Shown here: positions 54,479-63,845 of the stretch, in pieces | Numbering within the stretch: the first letter of the stretch is position 1 | Layout: every line of letters begins with the position of its first letter | Translations under genes and position numbers: made by a program | The notes under the pieces: generated by a model | The model's input: only the letters and a program-made list of their open reading frames with translations | Told to the model about the DNA's origin: nothing | The model's database searches: none | From: Methanothermobacter sp. | Lineage (GTDB): Archaea; Methanobacteriota; Methanobacteria; Methanobacteriales; Methanothermobacteraceae | Assembly: GCF_030055425.1 (NCBI RefSeq) | Contig: NZ_JASFYE010000005.1 | Span: 74,815-138,814, forward strand | DNA length: 64,000 bases | Reading direction: 5' to 3'

Positions 54479-55087
54479 ATGAAGAAGGTTCTGATTATCC
54501 TTGCAGTGCTTGTCATCGCTTTTGCAGGTGCATTTTACTATACTGAGAACGCCCATTCGGTTGACATCACAATAAAGACTGACGGGGTTAACATCACGGT
54601 TGAGGCAGACACCATATTCCTCCAGAAAGCTCCACCTGAGATGGAGCAGAAGATCGGTGAATACATGGCGGACGTCATTAACGACCCTGACAGCACCGTT
54701 GAGACAATAAAGGCCAATGTTACAGATATAGCAAGGAGTTACGGCTACAGTAAGGTTGATGTGACCATTGAGTCACAGTTCGGTGTTGATCAGCTCCCCA
54801 TGCCAGCCGTTGTGAGCGGTGACTCAATGTACCCGACACTAAGGGATGGGCAGGAACTCATAGTGCTCAAGACAGACGACTACAAGGTGGGGGATATAGT
54901 TATAGCCAAGCACCCAGAGTATGGCCTTATAGTGAAGAGGGTGGGTAAGATAGAGCCCACCAGGGTGTACCTCATGAGTGACAACAAGAAGGTTGAGCGC
55001 ATCTACACACCAACATCGGTGATTGTCAGGACGCCCCTCAACACATGGGTCCCAAGGTCGGCCATTGTGGGTGTTGTGAAGAAGTAA
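54479..55087 (+). CDS. Signal peptidase I-like serine protease (S26)
   Basis: About 202 residues. One N-terminal membrane helix (residues 4-22), an external region, then the S26 core: VVSGDSMYPTLRDGQELIV with the nucleophilic Ser and KHPEYGLIVKRVGKI with the general-base Lys. It cleaves signal peptides or acts on secreted substrates. ATG 54479 follows GGAGG with 7-nt spacing. The extra N-terminal region of about 90 residues, between the helix and the core, is unusual for archaeal signal peptidases. Confidence 0.85.
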   Translation: MKKVLIILAVLVIAFAGAFYYTENAHSVDITIKTDGVNITVEADTIFLQKAPPEMEQKIGEYMADVINDPDSTVETIKANVTDIARSYGYSKVDVTIESQFGVDQLPMPAVVSGDSMYPTLRDGQELIVLKTDDYKVGDIVIAKHPEYGLIVKRVGKIEPTRVYLMSDNKKVERIYTPTSVIVRTPLNTWVPRSAIVGVVKK

Positions 55088-55337
55088 TGAAAACCCGCAC
55101 ACCCACTCCCTAACCTTCTCTACGTTTTCTACTGCCTGGAACGATGATGCTGATTAAGAAACCTGCCATGAGTATCAGTGAAAGCGTTCTTAAATGTCTG
55201 CATCGTTGGTGAACTCACAGCTGTATTCATGATTTCTCTGCCAATCCGCTAGCAATATGTTCCAGAAACGAATACAGTCCCCATGAAAGAATCAGATCAT
55301 ATTGCAAAAAAGTTGAATTCCTGAGATAAAAAATTAA

Positions 55338-56312
55338 TCAGGTGAACTCAGAGAGCCTCTCAATCCTTCTGAGCATGTTTGGGTGTGTTGAGAGAAGTTC
55401 AAGTATCCTTGCACCCATACCAACCTTTACTCCACTGTACTTCACCCTTTGAAGCTCGGCCATGCTTATGGTGCCGTCCATGTCAATGTCAAGCTGACTG
55501 AGATCGTTTATCTCATTTCTGGCGTCGGATACATCGTTGAGGAAGAATGCCTTAACACCCTCAACCTGCTTCAGATCATCCCTGTCAAATGCAGCGGAGC
55601 CATAAACCAGTTTGTAGAGTGCACTTGCAAGTTTGTGTGGCTGGCCACCGATCTCCACACTGCCCTGGTCCGCATAGTACTCCCTTGTCCTTGATATGAA
55701 GAGGACTATCAGCTGGCCAAGGAAGTACGCTATGAGTGCCGCGATTCCAACCAGGGTTGCATCGTCGTCCCTGCTGTATATGGTGCTCCAGAATATGTAA
55801 TAGCAGATAAGTGGAACCGCGCTCACAAGGGTCATGACTATCATGTCACTGTGCCTTATGTGGGATATCTCGTGCCCAAGGACGGCCCGGAGTTCCTCCT
55901 CATCAAGGAGGTTCAGTATGCCCCTTGTTACACATACCCTACCGTCTGATTTTGTTCTCCCAAAGGCAAAGGCGTTGGGCACTGCAATCTCTGCAATTCC
56001 AACCCTGGGTTTGGGTATTCCAGCATTCCTTGCAAGTTCATCCACCATGGCGTGAAGCCTGGGGGCCTCGGCCTCACTGACGTAATGGACGTTCATTGTG
56101 AGTTCCACTATCTTGGGGGAGAGGAGGTACTGAAGGAACACTATGCCAAAACCAAGCAGGGCATAGAACAGTGGACCGCCGAATCCCATGAGGGCCCCTA
56201 TTGCTATGAGTATGGTGTAGATTATACCAAATAAAAGTGCTGTTGCCAGGAACATCCTTAGCTTCAGTTTCCATGTGCTGAGTTTTCTCATTTTGGCTTT
56301 TTCCTCCATCAT
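55338..56312 (-). CDS. htpX: HtpX-like M48 metalloprotease with embedded EF-hand loop
   Basis: 324 residues. Four membrane helices flank the zinc site HEISHIRH (His147, His151) with Glu211 in REYYAD as third ligand. HtpX degrades misfolded membrane proteins. Between the helical core and the C-terminus lies DIDMDGTISMAE (residues 275-286), a complete 12-residue EF-hand calcium loop, placed in a helix-loop-helix. The frame otherwise matches archaeal HtpX well. A TATA-like box lies near 56349-56357 on the minus strand. Confidence 0.92.
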   Translation of the reverse strand: MMEEKAKMRKLSTWKLKLRMFLATALLFGIIYTILIAIGALMGFGGPLFYALLGFGIVFLQYLLSPKIVELTMNVHYVSEAEAPRLHAMVDELARNAGIPKPRVGIAEIAVPNAFAFGRTKSDGRVCVTRGILNLLDEEELRAVLGHEISHIRHSDMIVMTLVSAVPLICYYIFWSTIYSRDDDATLVGIAALIAYFLGQLIVLFISRTREYYADQGSVEIGGQPHKLASALYKLVYGSAAFDRDDLKQVEGVKAFFLNDVSDARNEINDLSQLDIDMDGTISMAELQRVKYSGVKVGMGARILELLSTHPNMLRRIERLSEFT

Positions 56313-56419
56313 GGTATTAGTTACAATGAGTTATTTTATTCTGAGGAGATATAAACTTTTTGTTATTTACTGCCATCAAATTATTAAAAGTCGGATCACT
56401 GTGTTCAGTTATATGGGTG

Positions 56420-56510
56420 CAGATATATAACTCCAGAGGTTGACCCGAGTTCAGAACGGGCCGAAGGTGAAGACACATTAAAAATTCACCTATTAAATTC
56501 TTTTTTCTAG
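56420..56510 (+). ncRNA. Candidate small structured RNA
   Basis: A TATA-like GATATATAA (56422-56430) is followed by CCCG...CGGG (about 56443-56460) and GGTGAA (56466-56471) pairing with TTCACC (56485-56490). A T-run (56500-56506) comes next. This looks like a short transcript with two hairpins and a terminator, but there is no direct support and it lies in the htpX upstream gap. Confidence 0.2.
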
Positions 56511-56598
56511 ATCCCCTATCGATTTACCAATCATTCACAGTTTTATCCTGAAAAAATAAATGGAAATTTCAGGAAAACCAATCTATTAATCAAATGGC

Positions 56599-57264
56599 TC
56601 ATATAATGCCATTACCCTTAAGAAGTTTTTTAGGGTTCTTAACAAGGGCTTCTTCAACCTCTGATTCATCAAGTCCAGCTCCAAGACCCACCCGGCGTGC
56701 CATGTCATAGTCAAGGAGGTCACCCGGTGCATGGGTGTCGGTGTCAATGACAACCGGAACCCCCACCTCACGGGCAACACTCGCAACATGCCCGTTACCC
56801 AGGCAGTGCCCCTTCCTTGCGCTTATCTCAAGTGTAACACCATTCTCACGGGCAAGTTCAGCATCATCCACCGTTATGAGGCCAGGGTGGGCCAGTATAT
56901 CAACCTCCGGGCAGCTAACAGCCGCATGATTGGTGCCGGGAATCACAGGTTCAACGATTGTTTCCCCGTGCACAACTATGATCTCAGCCCCAAGACGCCG
57001 TGCCCTCACAGCAAGTTTTTCAATTATCTCAACAGGTGCATGTGTTATCTCAGCCCCCGGTATGACCCTGATGTCCCAGTTATCTCCGATATCCTCAACC
57101 GCGTCTATGAGGGATGTTATGGTGTTTATATTCGAGGCATCTATGTGGTCTGTGATGGCTATGGCCTCATGTCCCAGGACACATGCCCTCCTTGCAAGTT
57201 CAGATGGCAGGAGCTCACCGTCACTCAGGAGACTGTGGGTGTGAAGATCAATCCTGTTTCTGAT
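56599..57264 (-). CDS. PHP-domain phosphoesterase (histidinol-phosphatase-like), ATC start
   Basis: About 221 residues. [17 protein letters not shown] supplies the first metal ligands, AITDHID the second, [12 protein letters not shown] and VVHGETI continue, and [12 protein letters not shown] ends the site. The fold matches small PHP phosphoesterases related to histidinol phosphatase. Between the upstream in-frame stop (57279-57277) and the first metal motif no ATG, GTG or TTG exists. The only codon placed correctly is ATC (57264-57262), 7 nt after GGAGG. A start at GTG 57009, the first canonical codon, would delete the N-terminal metal ligands. Confidence 0.85.
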   Translation of the reverse strand: MRNRIDLHTHSLLSDGELLPSELARRACVLGHEAIAITDHIDASNINTITSLIDAVEDIGDNWDIRVIPGAEITHAPVEIIEKLAVRARRLGAEIIVVHGETIVEPVIPGTNHAAVSCPEVDILAHPGLITVDDAELARENGVTLEISARKGHCLGNGHVASVAREVGVPVVIDTDTHAPGDLLDYDMARRVGLGAGLDESEVEEALVKNPKKLLKGNGII

Positions 57265-57345
57265 TTCAGGTCCTCCTTAAAAATCATTATATTCATGTTA
57301 CAATATACCAGTGAACAGTTAGAGTATGTCCAGGGAAGTATTTAA

Positions 57346-58200
57346 ATGAAGCCCTCAGTCTTTGTTCCAGCACATATAACCGGATTCTTTGAGGTTGTAA
57401 GGGCCGCTGATCCCCTGAGAACCGGTTCCAGGGGTGCAGGGGTCGTCCTTGACCGGGGAGTTGAAACCTCAATAAAGGTCAGGAGTTCCGAAGATAAAAC
57501 GGTTGTTAGGGTCAACGGGAAGAGAGAACACGGGGAATCAGTTAGCCTGCGTTCCATTGAAATCCTCAGGGAAATAACAGGATTCAGGGAGGGTGTGAGC
57601 ATACACCACAGGGTTGATGTCCCCATAGGGTGTGGTTTTGGGGTATCAGCTGCCTGCGCCCTGGGGAGCGTCCTTGCAGCTGTAAGGGAACTTGAACTCC
57701 CTGTCACGGTCAACACTGCAGGTTCAGTGGCCCACAGGGCAGAGGTGGAACTTGGAACAGGACTGGGTGACCTGATAGCCGAGATGACCGGCGGGATAGT
57801 CATAAGAACCAGGGAGGGCCCGCCTGGATACGGCAGGACAGACCAGATCACTGACAGGGGCCTGTATGTCTTAACAGAGACCCTGGGGGAGCTTGACACG
57901 GCATCGGTCATCGGTGACGAAGCAAAGGTTGGTGCGATAAACCGGATGGGTGCCGGGATGATCCGGAGGCTCCTCAGGGAGCCGACACCCAGGATGTTCA
58001 TGGAACTCTCCCGTGAGTTTGCCACAGGAACCTCACTCATAACCCAGGAACTCAGAGAACCCATGGAGGCCCTCTCTGAGGGGACACTGGGGGCATCCAT
58101 GGCAATGCTGGGTAACACGGTATTTGCACTGTCAGCGGACCCTGATGCCGGGGGCGATGACGTGTATGGAATTGACTTTTCAGGTGCAAGGTTTCTGTGA
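57346..58200 (+). CDS. Archaeal pantoate kinase (GHMP family)
   Basis: 284 residues. FVPAHITGFFEVV at the N-terminus, GSRGAGVVLDRGVETSI and the GHMP ATP loop VPIGCGFGVSAACALGSVLAA are characteristic of archaeal pantoate kinase. It phosphorylates pantoate in the archaeal coenzyme A pathway with phosphopantothenate synthetase. ATG 57346 follows AGGGAAG. It lies upstream of the methyltransferase and aro genes. Confidence 0.88.
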   Translation: MKPSVFVPAHITGFFEVVRAADPLRTGSRGAGVVLDRGVETSIKVRSSEDKTVVRVNGKREHGESVSLRSIEILREITGFREGVSIHHRVDVPIGCGFGVSAACALGSVLAAVRELELPVTVNTAGSVAHRAEVELGTGLGDLIAEMTGGIVIRTREGPPGYGRTDQITDRGLYVLTETLGELDTASVIGDEAKVGAINRMGAGMIRRLLREPTPRMFMELSREFATGTSLITQELREPMEALSEGTLGASMAMLGNTVFALSADPDAGGDDVYGIDFSGARFL

Positions 58201-58373
58201 TGCTGGAGTTAAAGGGCAGAAGACCATCTGGGGGGGTTCTATGGGTGATAATGAACATATCTGTGGATTTGGGGGAAAATACTTTAAATTAAAAGATTAT
58301 ATTAATCACTGTTCCCATCTCTGCATCAGGGATCCCCGGATGAATGGTGTGAGGGGGACAGACAGGTGAGGCC

Positions 58374-58934
58374 ATGATAAGACTGGTGTATGATATAAAC
58401 ATCTACCGGGACGTCCTCAGGGATGTCCTGAGGCCCGGGGACACCGTTGTTGAACTGGGGTGTCACATAGGGAATTCAACACGCATAATATCTGACCTTG
58501 TGCCGGGTGGCAGGGTGGTGGCGGTTGATAACAGCCCAGAGGCGGTTGATGTTATGGAGGCCCTGAGCAGGGAGAGGGATAATGTTGAATTCATATCAGG
58601 GGATGTTCGCCTCCATGAAACCCTTGAAGAGGTCTGCAGTATGATTGAATCCTGTGATGTGCTCAGCGTTGACCTTGGAGGGGGTTATCATCCAGATACA
58701 ACCTTCAAGGTGTACTTCATATGGTCATCCACACTCAAACCAGGGGCCTCAATCATAAGGAACCGGGGTCTCCTGGACTTTGTATGCTCATCCATCACCG
58801 AAGAGTCATTCACCTCAGGGTATGGATGGCTTGAGTCAAGTGGGGACGCTGGAATCCCACCACGGCTCAGGGAATTTAAACTCTGGTCCAGTAAAATCTA
58901 CAAGGAGGGTGCCCATGATAGGCAAAAGGATTAG
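58374..58934 (+). CDS. S-adenosylmethionine-dependent methyltransferase-like protein
   Basis: 186 residues with class I methyltransferase motifs: [32 protein letters not shown] and the post-motif [14 protein letters not shown]. The substrate is unknown. Its last 20 nt overlap the start of aroA', so it is coupled to the aromatic amino acid pathway genes, perhaps as a regulator or enzyme of that operon. Confidence 0.75.
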   Translation: MIRLVYDINIYRDVLRDVLRPGDTVVELGCHIGNSTRIISDLVPGGRVVAVDNSPEAVDVMEALSRERDNVEFISGDVRLHETLEEVCSMIESCDVLSVDLGGGYHPDTTFKVYFIWSSTLKPGASIIRNRGLLDFVCSSITEESFTSGYGWLESSGDAGIPPRLREFKLWSSKIYKEGAHDRQKD

Positions 58935-59715
58935 AATTGAGAGGATAATAAACAGGAAGACCGACAGGACTGTCATAGTACCCCTTGACCATGGTGTCTC
59001 AATTGGACCCGTTAAGGGGATAATAGATATGGCAGGGACCATCGATGAGGTGGCAAGCGGCGGAGCCAACGCCGTCCTCATGCACAAGGGGATGGTGAGG
59101 AGCGGACACAGGGGGTACGGGAGGGATATCGGCCTCATAATACACCTATCCGCAAGCACGGGCCTCGGCCCTGACCCCAACCATAAGGTGCTTGTCACCT
59201 CGGTTGAGAAGGCCCTCAAGCTGGGCGCCGATGCCGTATCAGTCCACGTGAACGTGGGATCCGAGAGGGAGCCGGAGATGCTCATAAAGCTCGGTACCGT
59301 GGCTGAAATCTGTGATGACTGGGGAATGCCACTCATAGCCATGATGTACCCCAGGGGTGACAGGATAAAGGACGAGCACGACCCTGAGGTTGTTAAACTT
59401 GCAGCGCGTGCAGGTGCAGAGCTGGGTGCAGATATAATAAAGACCAACTACACAGGTGACCCTGACACCTTCAGGGAGGTTGTGAAGGGCTGCCCTGTCC
59501 CTGTGGTGATAGCAGGGGGCCCAAAGATTGAAACAGAGGAGGAACTACTCCAGATGGTCAGGGACTCCGTTGATGCAGGTGGTGCCGGTGTAGCCATTGG
59601 AAGGAACATCTTCCAGGCCGATTCACCTGCAGATATGACCCGGGCCATTGCAGGTATCGTTCATGACGGCCTTGAAGTTGAGGATGCCGTCAGGATACTC
59701 AGGGGTGGCGACTGA
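58915..59715 (+). CDS. aroA': 2-amino-3,7-dideoxy-D-threo-hept-6-ulosonate synthase
   Basis: About 266 residues. [15 protein letters not shown] at the N-terminus and [11 protein letters not shown] with the Schiff-base Lys, then [15 protein letters not shown], mark this DhnA-type aldolase. In archaea it condenses aspartate semialdehyde with a 6-deoxy-5-ketofructose phosphate, the first step to dehydroquinate. ATG 58915 follows AAGGAGGG. Confidence 0.9.
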   Translation: MIGKRIRIERIINRKTDRTVIVPLDHGVSIGPVKGIIDMAGTIDEVASGGANAVLMHKGMVRSGHRGYGRDIGLIIHLSASTGLGPDPNHKVLVTSVEKALKLGADAVSVHVNVGSEREPEMLIKLGTVAEICDDWGMPLIAMMYPRGDRIKDEHDPEVVKLAARAGAELGADIIKTNYTGDPDTFREVVKGCPVPVVIAGGPKIETEEELLQMVRDSVDAGGAGVAIGRNIFQADSPADMTRAIAGIVHDGLEVEDAVRILRGGD

Positions 59716-59716
59716 G

Positions 59717-60841
59717 ATGAAATTCGCATGGCTGATGGCCCCAGACACCTACTGGGATGAGAAGAAGGCCTTCATAACAGCAGCCCTCGAATCAGGGATA
59801 GACCACATCGTGGACACCTCTGATGCCGAGAGGATAAAGAAACTTGGAAACCTCACCCTGATATCCCCTGAGGAAGAGGCAGACATAGTACTCATTGGAA
59901 GGGACGGTGAGGGCGACGGAACCCTGGAACTCCCCGAGACCCTTGATTACTCAAGGGACCTTGAAATGGCAGCTGAGCTTAAATCCGGGGGTAAGGAGGT
60001 TGCGGCCTACGTTGAGATAAGGAGCAAGGCCCACGAGGAACTTGCAAGAAAACTGGGCCGCATCGTGGACTACCTCATACTCGTTGGGGAGGACTGGAAG
60101 ATCATCCCCCTTGAGAACATAATAGCGGATCTCCAGGAGGAGGACGTTAAACTGGTCGCGGCGGCGGCAGATGCCGATGAGGCGAGGGTAGCCCTTGAGA
60201 CCCTTGAACACGGAACCGACGGCGTACTCATAGAACCCGCGGACATCTCACAGATAAAGGCCATAGCAGAGCTCCTTGAGGAGATCGAAAGTGAAACCTA
60301 TGAACTCAAACCCGCCACGGTCACCAGGGTTGAGCCCCTGGGCTCCGGTGACAGGGTCTGCGTGGACACCTGCTCAATGATGGACGTCGGTGAGGGTATG
60401 CTGGTGGGCAGCTACTCACAGGGTCTCTTCCTGGTGCACAGCGAGTCCCTTGAAAGCGAGTATGTGGCCTCAAGGCCCTTCCGCGTGAACGCCGGACCTG
60501 TCCAGGCCTACGTCATGATACCCGGTGGCAGGACAAAGTACCTCTCTGAACTTGAAACCGGTGATGAGGTCCTCATCGTTGACCGGAATGGGAGGTCAAG
60601 GACCGCGGTTGTCGGAAGGGTTAAAATCGAGAAGAGGCCCCTGATGCTTGTTGAGGCAGAGTACGAGGGCGTGAGGGTCAGGACGCTCCTGCAGAACGCA
60701 GAGACAATAAGGCTGGTGAATGATAGGGGAGAACCTGTATCTGTCAGTGAGCTCAGTGAGGGTGATAAGGTCCTTGTCTACTTCGAGGACTCTGCAAGGC
60801 ACTTCGGTATGGCCATAACAGAGACCATAATCGAGAAATGA
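59717..60841 (+). CDS. aroB': 3-dehydroquinate synthase II
   Basis: 374 residues, archaeal-type. WLMAPDTYWDEKKAFITA at the N-terminus, MMDVGEGMLVGSYSQGLFLVHSES and RPFRVNAGPVQAYVMIPGG are family signatures. It deaminates and cyclises the AroA' product to 3-dehydroquinate. It starts 1 nt after aroA' ends. AroD at 53811 takes the next step. Confidence 0.92.
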   Translation: MKFAWLMAPDTYWDEKKAFITAALESGIDHIVDTSDAERIKKLGNLTLISPEEEADIVLIGRDGEGDGTLELPETLDYSRDLEMAAELKSGGKEVAAYVEIRSKAHEELARKLGRIVDYLILVGEDWKIIPLENIIADLQEEDVKLVAAAADADEARVALETLEHGTDGVLIEPADISQIKAIAELLEEIESETYELKPATVTRVEPLGSGDRVCVDTCSMMDVGEGMLVGSYSQGLFLVHSESLESEYVASRPFRVNAGPVQAYVMIPGGRTKYLSELETGDEVLIVDRNGRSRTAVVGRVKIEKRPLMLVEAEYEGVRVRTLLQNAETIRLVNDRGEPVSVSELSEGDKVLVYFEDSARHFGMAITETIIEK

Positions 60842-60866
60842 GCCACAGCAGAGGGGATGGGCCTGA

Positions 60867-61838
60867 ATGGCCTATCATAAACTCATCACATTCACAGATG
60901 GTATATTTATGTACAGAGTGAGGCTCATAACCCCCAGGGAGAAGGATGAACTCCTGGCTGAACTCTCCAGACTCAGACTCTTTGAGAGGAAGGCCAGCCT
61001 CCATGGGGCCTGCGTCAAGCTCCTCACAGATGACGTGTCATTCAAGGAGGAGTGGGAGGACAACTTCAGATTCATGAGCGAAGATGTGAGGCCCCATGCA
61101 AAGGTATTCGCTGTGTCAGATGGTGGTGACCTGGAGGTTCTCTACGAGGCAAATTCAAAGACAGTCATAATCAGAAACTGTGACTACTATGGCTGGGTTA
61201 AGAGCATAGCCCTTGCAGCGGTTGCCGACTTCTTTGAGGAGTACCATTCAGAGCACCGCCGCTACTCGGTCCATGGCTCAGCCCTCGACCGTGAAGGGGA
61301 GGGAGTTGCGATCATAGGGCCGCCTGGTAAAGGTAAGACGACCCTCACCTACGGCCTCCTCCTTGATGGGGCCTACAGTTATGTTTCAGATGACTGGTTC
61401 TTCACCCGCCTCCTTGAGAACGGGGTTCTGGTGTATGCATCCGAGAAGAACTCCTATATCCGGGACGATATAGGGATTGTGTGGAATGAGTACTCCTCCC
61501 TCCTGGACTCTGTGAAACTGGATGCTAGAGCCAGGGGGGTTGCAGATGTTGGGATGCTCTTTGGGGGGCGGATAAGGGAGTCCACAACACTCAAAAGGGT
61601 TGTTCTCCTTGAGAGAAACCCAGATAATCCCCCGATGAGGAGGCTGGATCCGGAGGAGGGGATGGAGTATCTGCTGGAAAATGACTTCTGCAACCCCCAC
61701 CAGCTTGTACGGGATGAGAGAAAGATGGGGCTCCGGAGGAGGTTCTTCAGTGAACTCCTGGGCAGGGTGGACCTCCACATACTCAACACCATTGAAACAC
61801 CCGCCAGGAGCCTTGAAAGGCTGAAAAAACTTGACTGA
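60867..61838 (+). CDS. HPr-kinase-like P-loop protein
   Basis: 323 residues. After an N-terminal domain of about 140 residues comes VHGSALDREGEGVAIIGPPGKGKTTLTYGLLLDG, the P-loop pattern of HPr kinase/phosphorylase and its archaeal homologues, then YSYVSDDWFFT. HPr itself is absent from methanogens, so the substrate is unknown. ATG 60867 has GGGGAT upstream; ATG 60909 is an alternative. Confidence 0.7.
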   Translation: MAYHKLITFTDGIFMYRVRLITPREKDELLAELSRLRLFERKASLHGACVKLLTDDVSFKEEWEDNFRFMSEDVRPHAKVFAVSDGGDLEVLYEANSKTVIIRNCDYYGWVKSIALAAVADFFEEYHSEHRRYSVHGSALDREGEGVAIIGPPGKGKTTLTYGLLLDGAYSYVSDDWFFTRLLENGVLVYASEKNSYIRDDIGIVWNEYSSLLDSVKLDARARGVADVGMLFGGRIRESTTLKRVVLLERNPDNPPMRRLDPEEGMEYLLENDFCNPHQLVRDERKMGLRRRFFSELLGRVDLHILNTIETPARSLERLKKLD

Positions 61839-61856
61839 AACATGGAGGATCATGAA

Positions 61857-62411
61857 ATGAAGGTCAGGGCCTTCCTTGCAGTTGATGCTGACGATGAACT
61901 AAGGGAAAGGGTATGTGAGATACAGGATATCCTGAGGGGCGCAGATGCCCAGATAAAATTCGTTGAACCTGAGAACCTCCACTTCACACTGAAATTCTTC
62001 GGTGATGTGGGTGAGGGTAAACTCAGGAGGATAAGGGGGATAGTGGATGAAACCCTCAAGGGCTATGAACCATTCGAACTTCACGTAACCGGTGCCGGTG
62101 TCTTTCCAAACCCTAACTACATCCGGGTGGTGTGGCTTGGGGTTGAAAATCCGGAGGTATTCTCAGAGCTGCAGAGGAACCTGGACATGGAATTTGCCAG
62201 GATAGGATTCCGGAAGGAAAGGGATTATGTGCCCCACCTGACCATCGGGCGGGTAAAGGGTCCAAGGAACCGTGAGAAACTTGCAGCCATGATAGGGGAG
62301 CTGGAGAATGTGGACGCCGGGACCCTGAGGGTTGACAGGGTCTCACTTAAAAGGAGTGAACTCACACCTGAAGGACCCGTCTACAGTGACCTCGAGGTCT
62401 TCAGAATCTGA
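61857..62411 (+). CDS. thpR: RNA 2',3'-cyclic phosphodiesterase / 2'-5' RNA ligase
   Basis: About 184 residues. Two HxTx motifs (HFTLKFFGDV and HLTIGRVKG) form the active site of the 2H phosphoesterase family. It opens 2',3'-cyclic phosphates in RNA. ATG 61857 follows GGAGG; ATG 61842 is upstream in frame. Just before the CCA-adding enzyme, so both act on tRNA or its fragments. Confidence 0.88.
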   Translation: MKVRAFLAVDADDELRERVCEIQDILRGADAQIKFVEPENLHFTLKFFGDVGEGKLRRIRGIVDETLKGYEPFELHVTGAGVFPNPNYIRVVWLGVENPEVFSELQRNLDMEFARIGFRKERDYVPHLTIGRVKGPRNREKLAAMIGELENVDAGTLRVDRVSLKRSELTPEGPVYSDLEVFRI

Positions 62412-62484
62412 TTAATTTTAATTGATATGGTGGACATGCGACAGTGTGCACTGGGAGTATAAACGGATAACATGGTGAATAAAC

Positions 62485-63843
62485 ATGGACTACAGTGAAA
62501 TACTTGAGAGTATAAAACCCGGAAGAGAAGAATATCAGCGGGTCATGGAATTATCAGATAGCCTTGTTGAATGTATAAATGAACTCGCAGCGAGCATGGG
62601 GATAGATGCTGAGGCCTTCCTTGTGGGTTCAGTTGCCAAGGGGACCTGGCTTTCAGGCGGCGCCGACATCGATATATTCATCCACTTCCCCCTGGACACC
62701 CCCGAGGATGAACTGAAGGAGAATGGCCTGAAACTCGGATACCTCTGCATAGAGAGGTTCATGGGAGAGGCCGAGGAGAGGTATGCGTCACACCCCTACG
62801 TTACAGGACACATAGATGGTTACGAGGTGGACTTCGTCCCCTGCTACAGGATATCCCATGCCTCAGAACTCAGATCCGCCGTTGACAGAACCATACTCCA
62901 CACAAGGTACATCCAGAGGAACCTTAAGGAGGAGCAGATGGATGAGGTTCTTCTCCTCAAACAGTTCATGAAGTCAACAGGGACCTACGGATCCGAGTTC
63001 AGGGTTGGAGGATTTGCAGGTTACCTTGCAGAGCTCCTGGTTCTCCACTACGGAAACTTCGAGAGGGTGCTTAAAGGCGCCCTCAGCTGGAGGCCCGGGT
63101 ACATCATAGACCTCGAGGGCCATGGTACCGGTGGGGGTTTTCAGGAGCCCCTCGTGGTGGTTGACCCTGTAGACAGTAACAGGAACGTTGCGGCGGCACT
63201 CACACTGCAGAGGATGGCTGAATTTGTAACTGCAGCCAGGAATTTCCTGAGGGACCCGAAACCCGAATATTTCAGGAAACCACAGTACACCCCAGATCCC
63301 GGTGAAATACTTGAAACCATAGAAAAAAGGGGCTCAAAGGTCATTCTGGTATCCACCGGGGTGCCTGATGTCCCCGCAGATGCCCTCTACCCCCAGCTCA
63401 GGAAGACCCTTGATTCCATAGTCAGAAACCTGGAGAATGAGGGATTCTCGGTTCTTGGGGCCGACTACTGGAGCGACGAATCAAGTGTCTCTTTTATGAT
63501 CATTGAAATGGAGGTCTGGGCGCTCCCATCCTACAGGAAGAGATACGGACCCCCTGTCTGGTCCAGGCGGCACAGTGAGAGGTTCACAGAAAGGCATGAG
63601 AGGGTATGGGTTGAGGGCCCGAGGCTTGTGGTGGAATCCCCCAGGAGGGATAGGAACGCTGTTGATTACATTAAAAGGCTCCTATCAAAACCTGAAAGGC
63701 TTAAAATGGGAAAACACATACGCAAAGAACTGATAAATGGCTTCAGTGTTGATTTCCTTGAGGATACCATTGAATCACTGGACCCTGAATTTCTGATGTT
63801 CCTTGACGCCTTCCTGAATCCCTGGAAGGCCATCAGAAGATGA
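62485..63843 (+). CDS. cca: CCA-adding tRNA nucleotidyltransferase, archaeal class I
   Basis: 452 residues. EAFLVGSVAKGTWLSGGADIDIFIHF carries the metal-binding DxD; GHIDGYEVDFVPCYRIS and QFMKSTGTYGSEFRVGGFAGYL follow the family order. It adds or repairs the 3' CCA of tRNA. Length matches the archaeal family. ATG 62485 follows GGTGAATAAAC. Confidence 0.93.
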   Translation: MDYSEILESIKPGREEYQRVMELSDSLVECINELAASMGIDAEAFLVGSVAKGTWLSGGADIDIFIHFPLDTPEDELKENGLKLGYLCIERFMGEAEERYASHPYVTGHIDGYEVDFVPCYRISHASELRSAVDRTILHTRYIQRNLKEEQMDEVLLLKQFMKSTGTYGSEFRVGGFAGYLAELLVLHYGNFERVLKGALSWRPGYIIDLEGHGTGGGFQEPLVVVDPVDSNRNVAAALTLQRMAEFVTAARNFLRDPKPEYFRKPQYTPDPGEILETIEKRGSKVILVSTGVPDVPADALYPQLRKTLDSIVRNLENEGFSVLGADYWSDESSVSFMIIEMEVWALPSYRKRYGPPVWSRRHSERFTERHERVWVEGPRLVVESPRRDRNAVDYIKRLLSKPERLKMGKHIRKELINGFSVDFLEDTIESLDPEFLMFLDAFLNPWKAIRR

Positions 63844-63845
63844 CC

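Noticed and set aside
55145..55215. Short open frames in the gap between the signal peptidase and htpX, including a hydrophobic one on the minus strand
   Set aside because: Under 25 codons, no ribosome site and no canonical start ahead of the hydrophobic stretch; the 55088-55337 gap is treated as noncoding.
57342..58118. Long minus-strand open frame opposite the pantoate kinase gene
   Set aside because: It is a Ser/Pro-rich shadow of the GHMP kinase frame with no recognisable domain or ribosome site.
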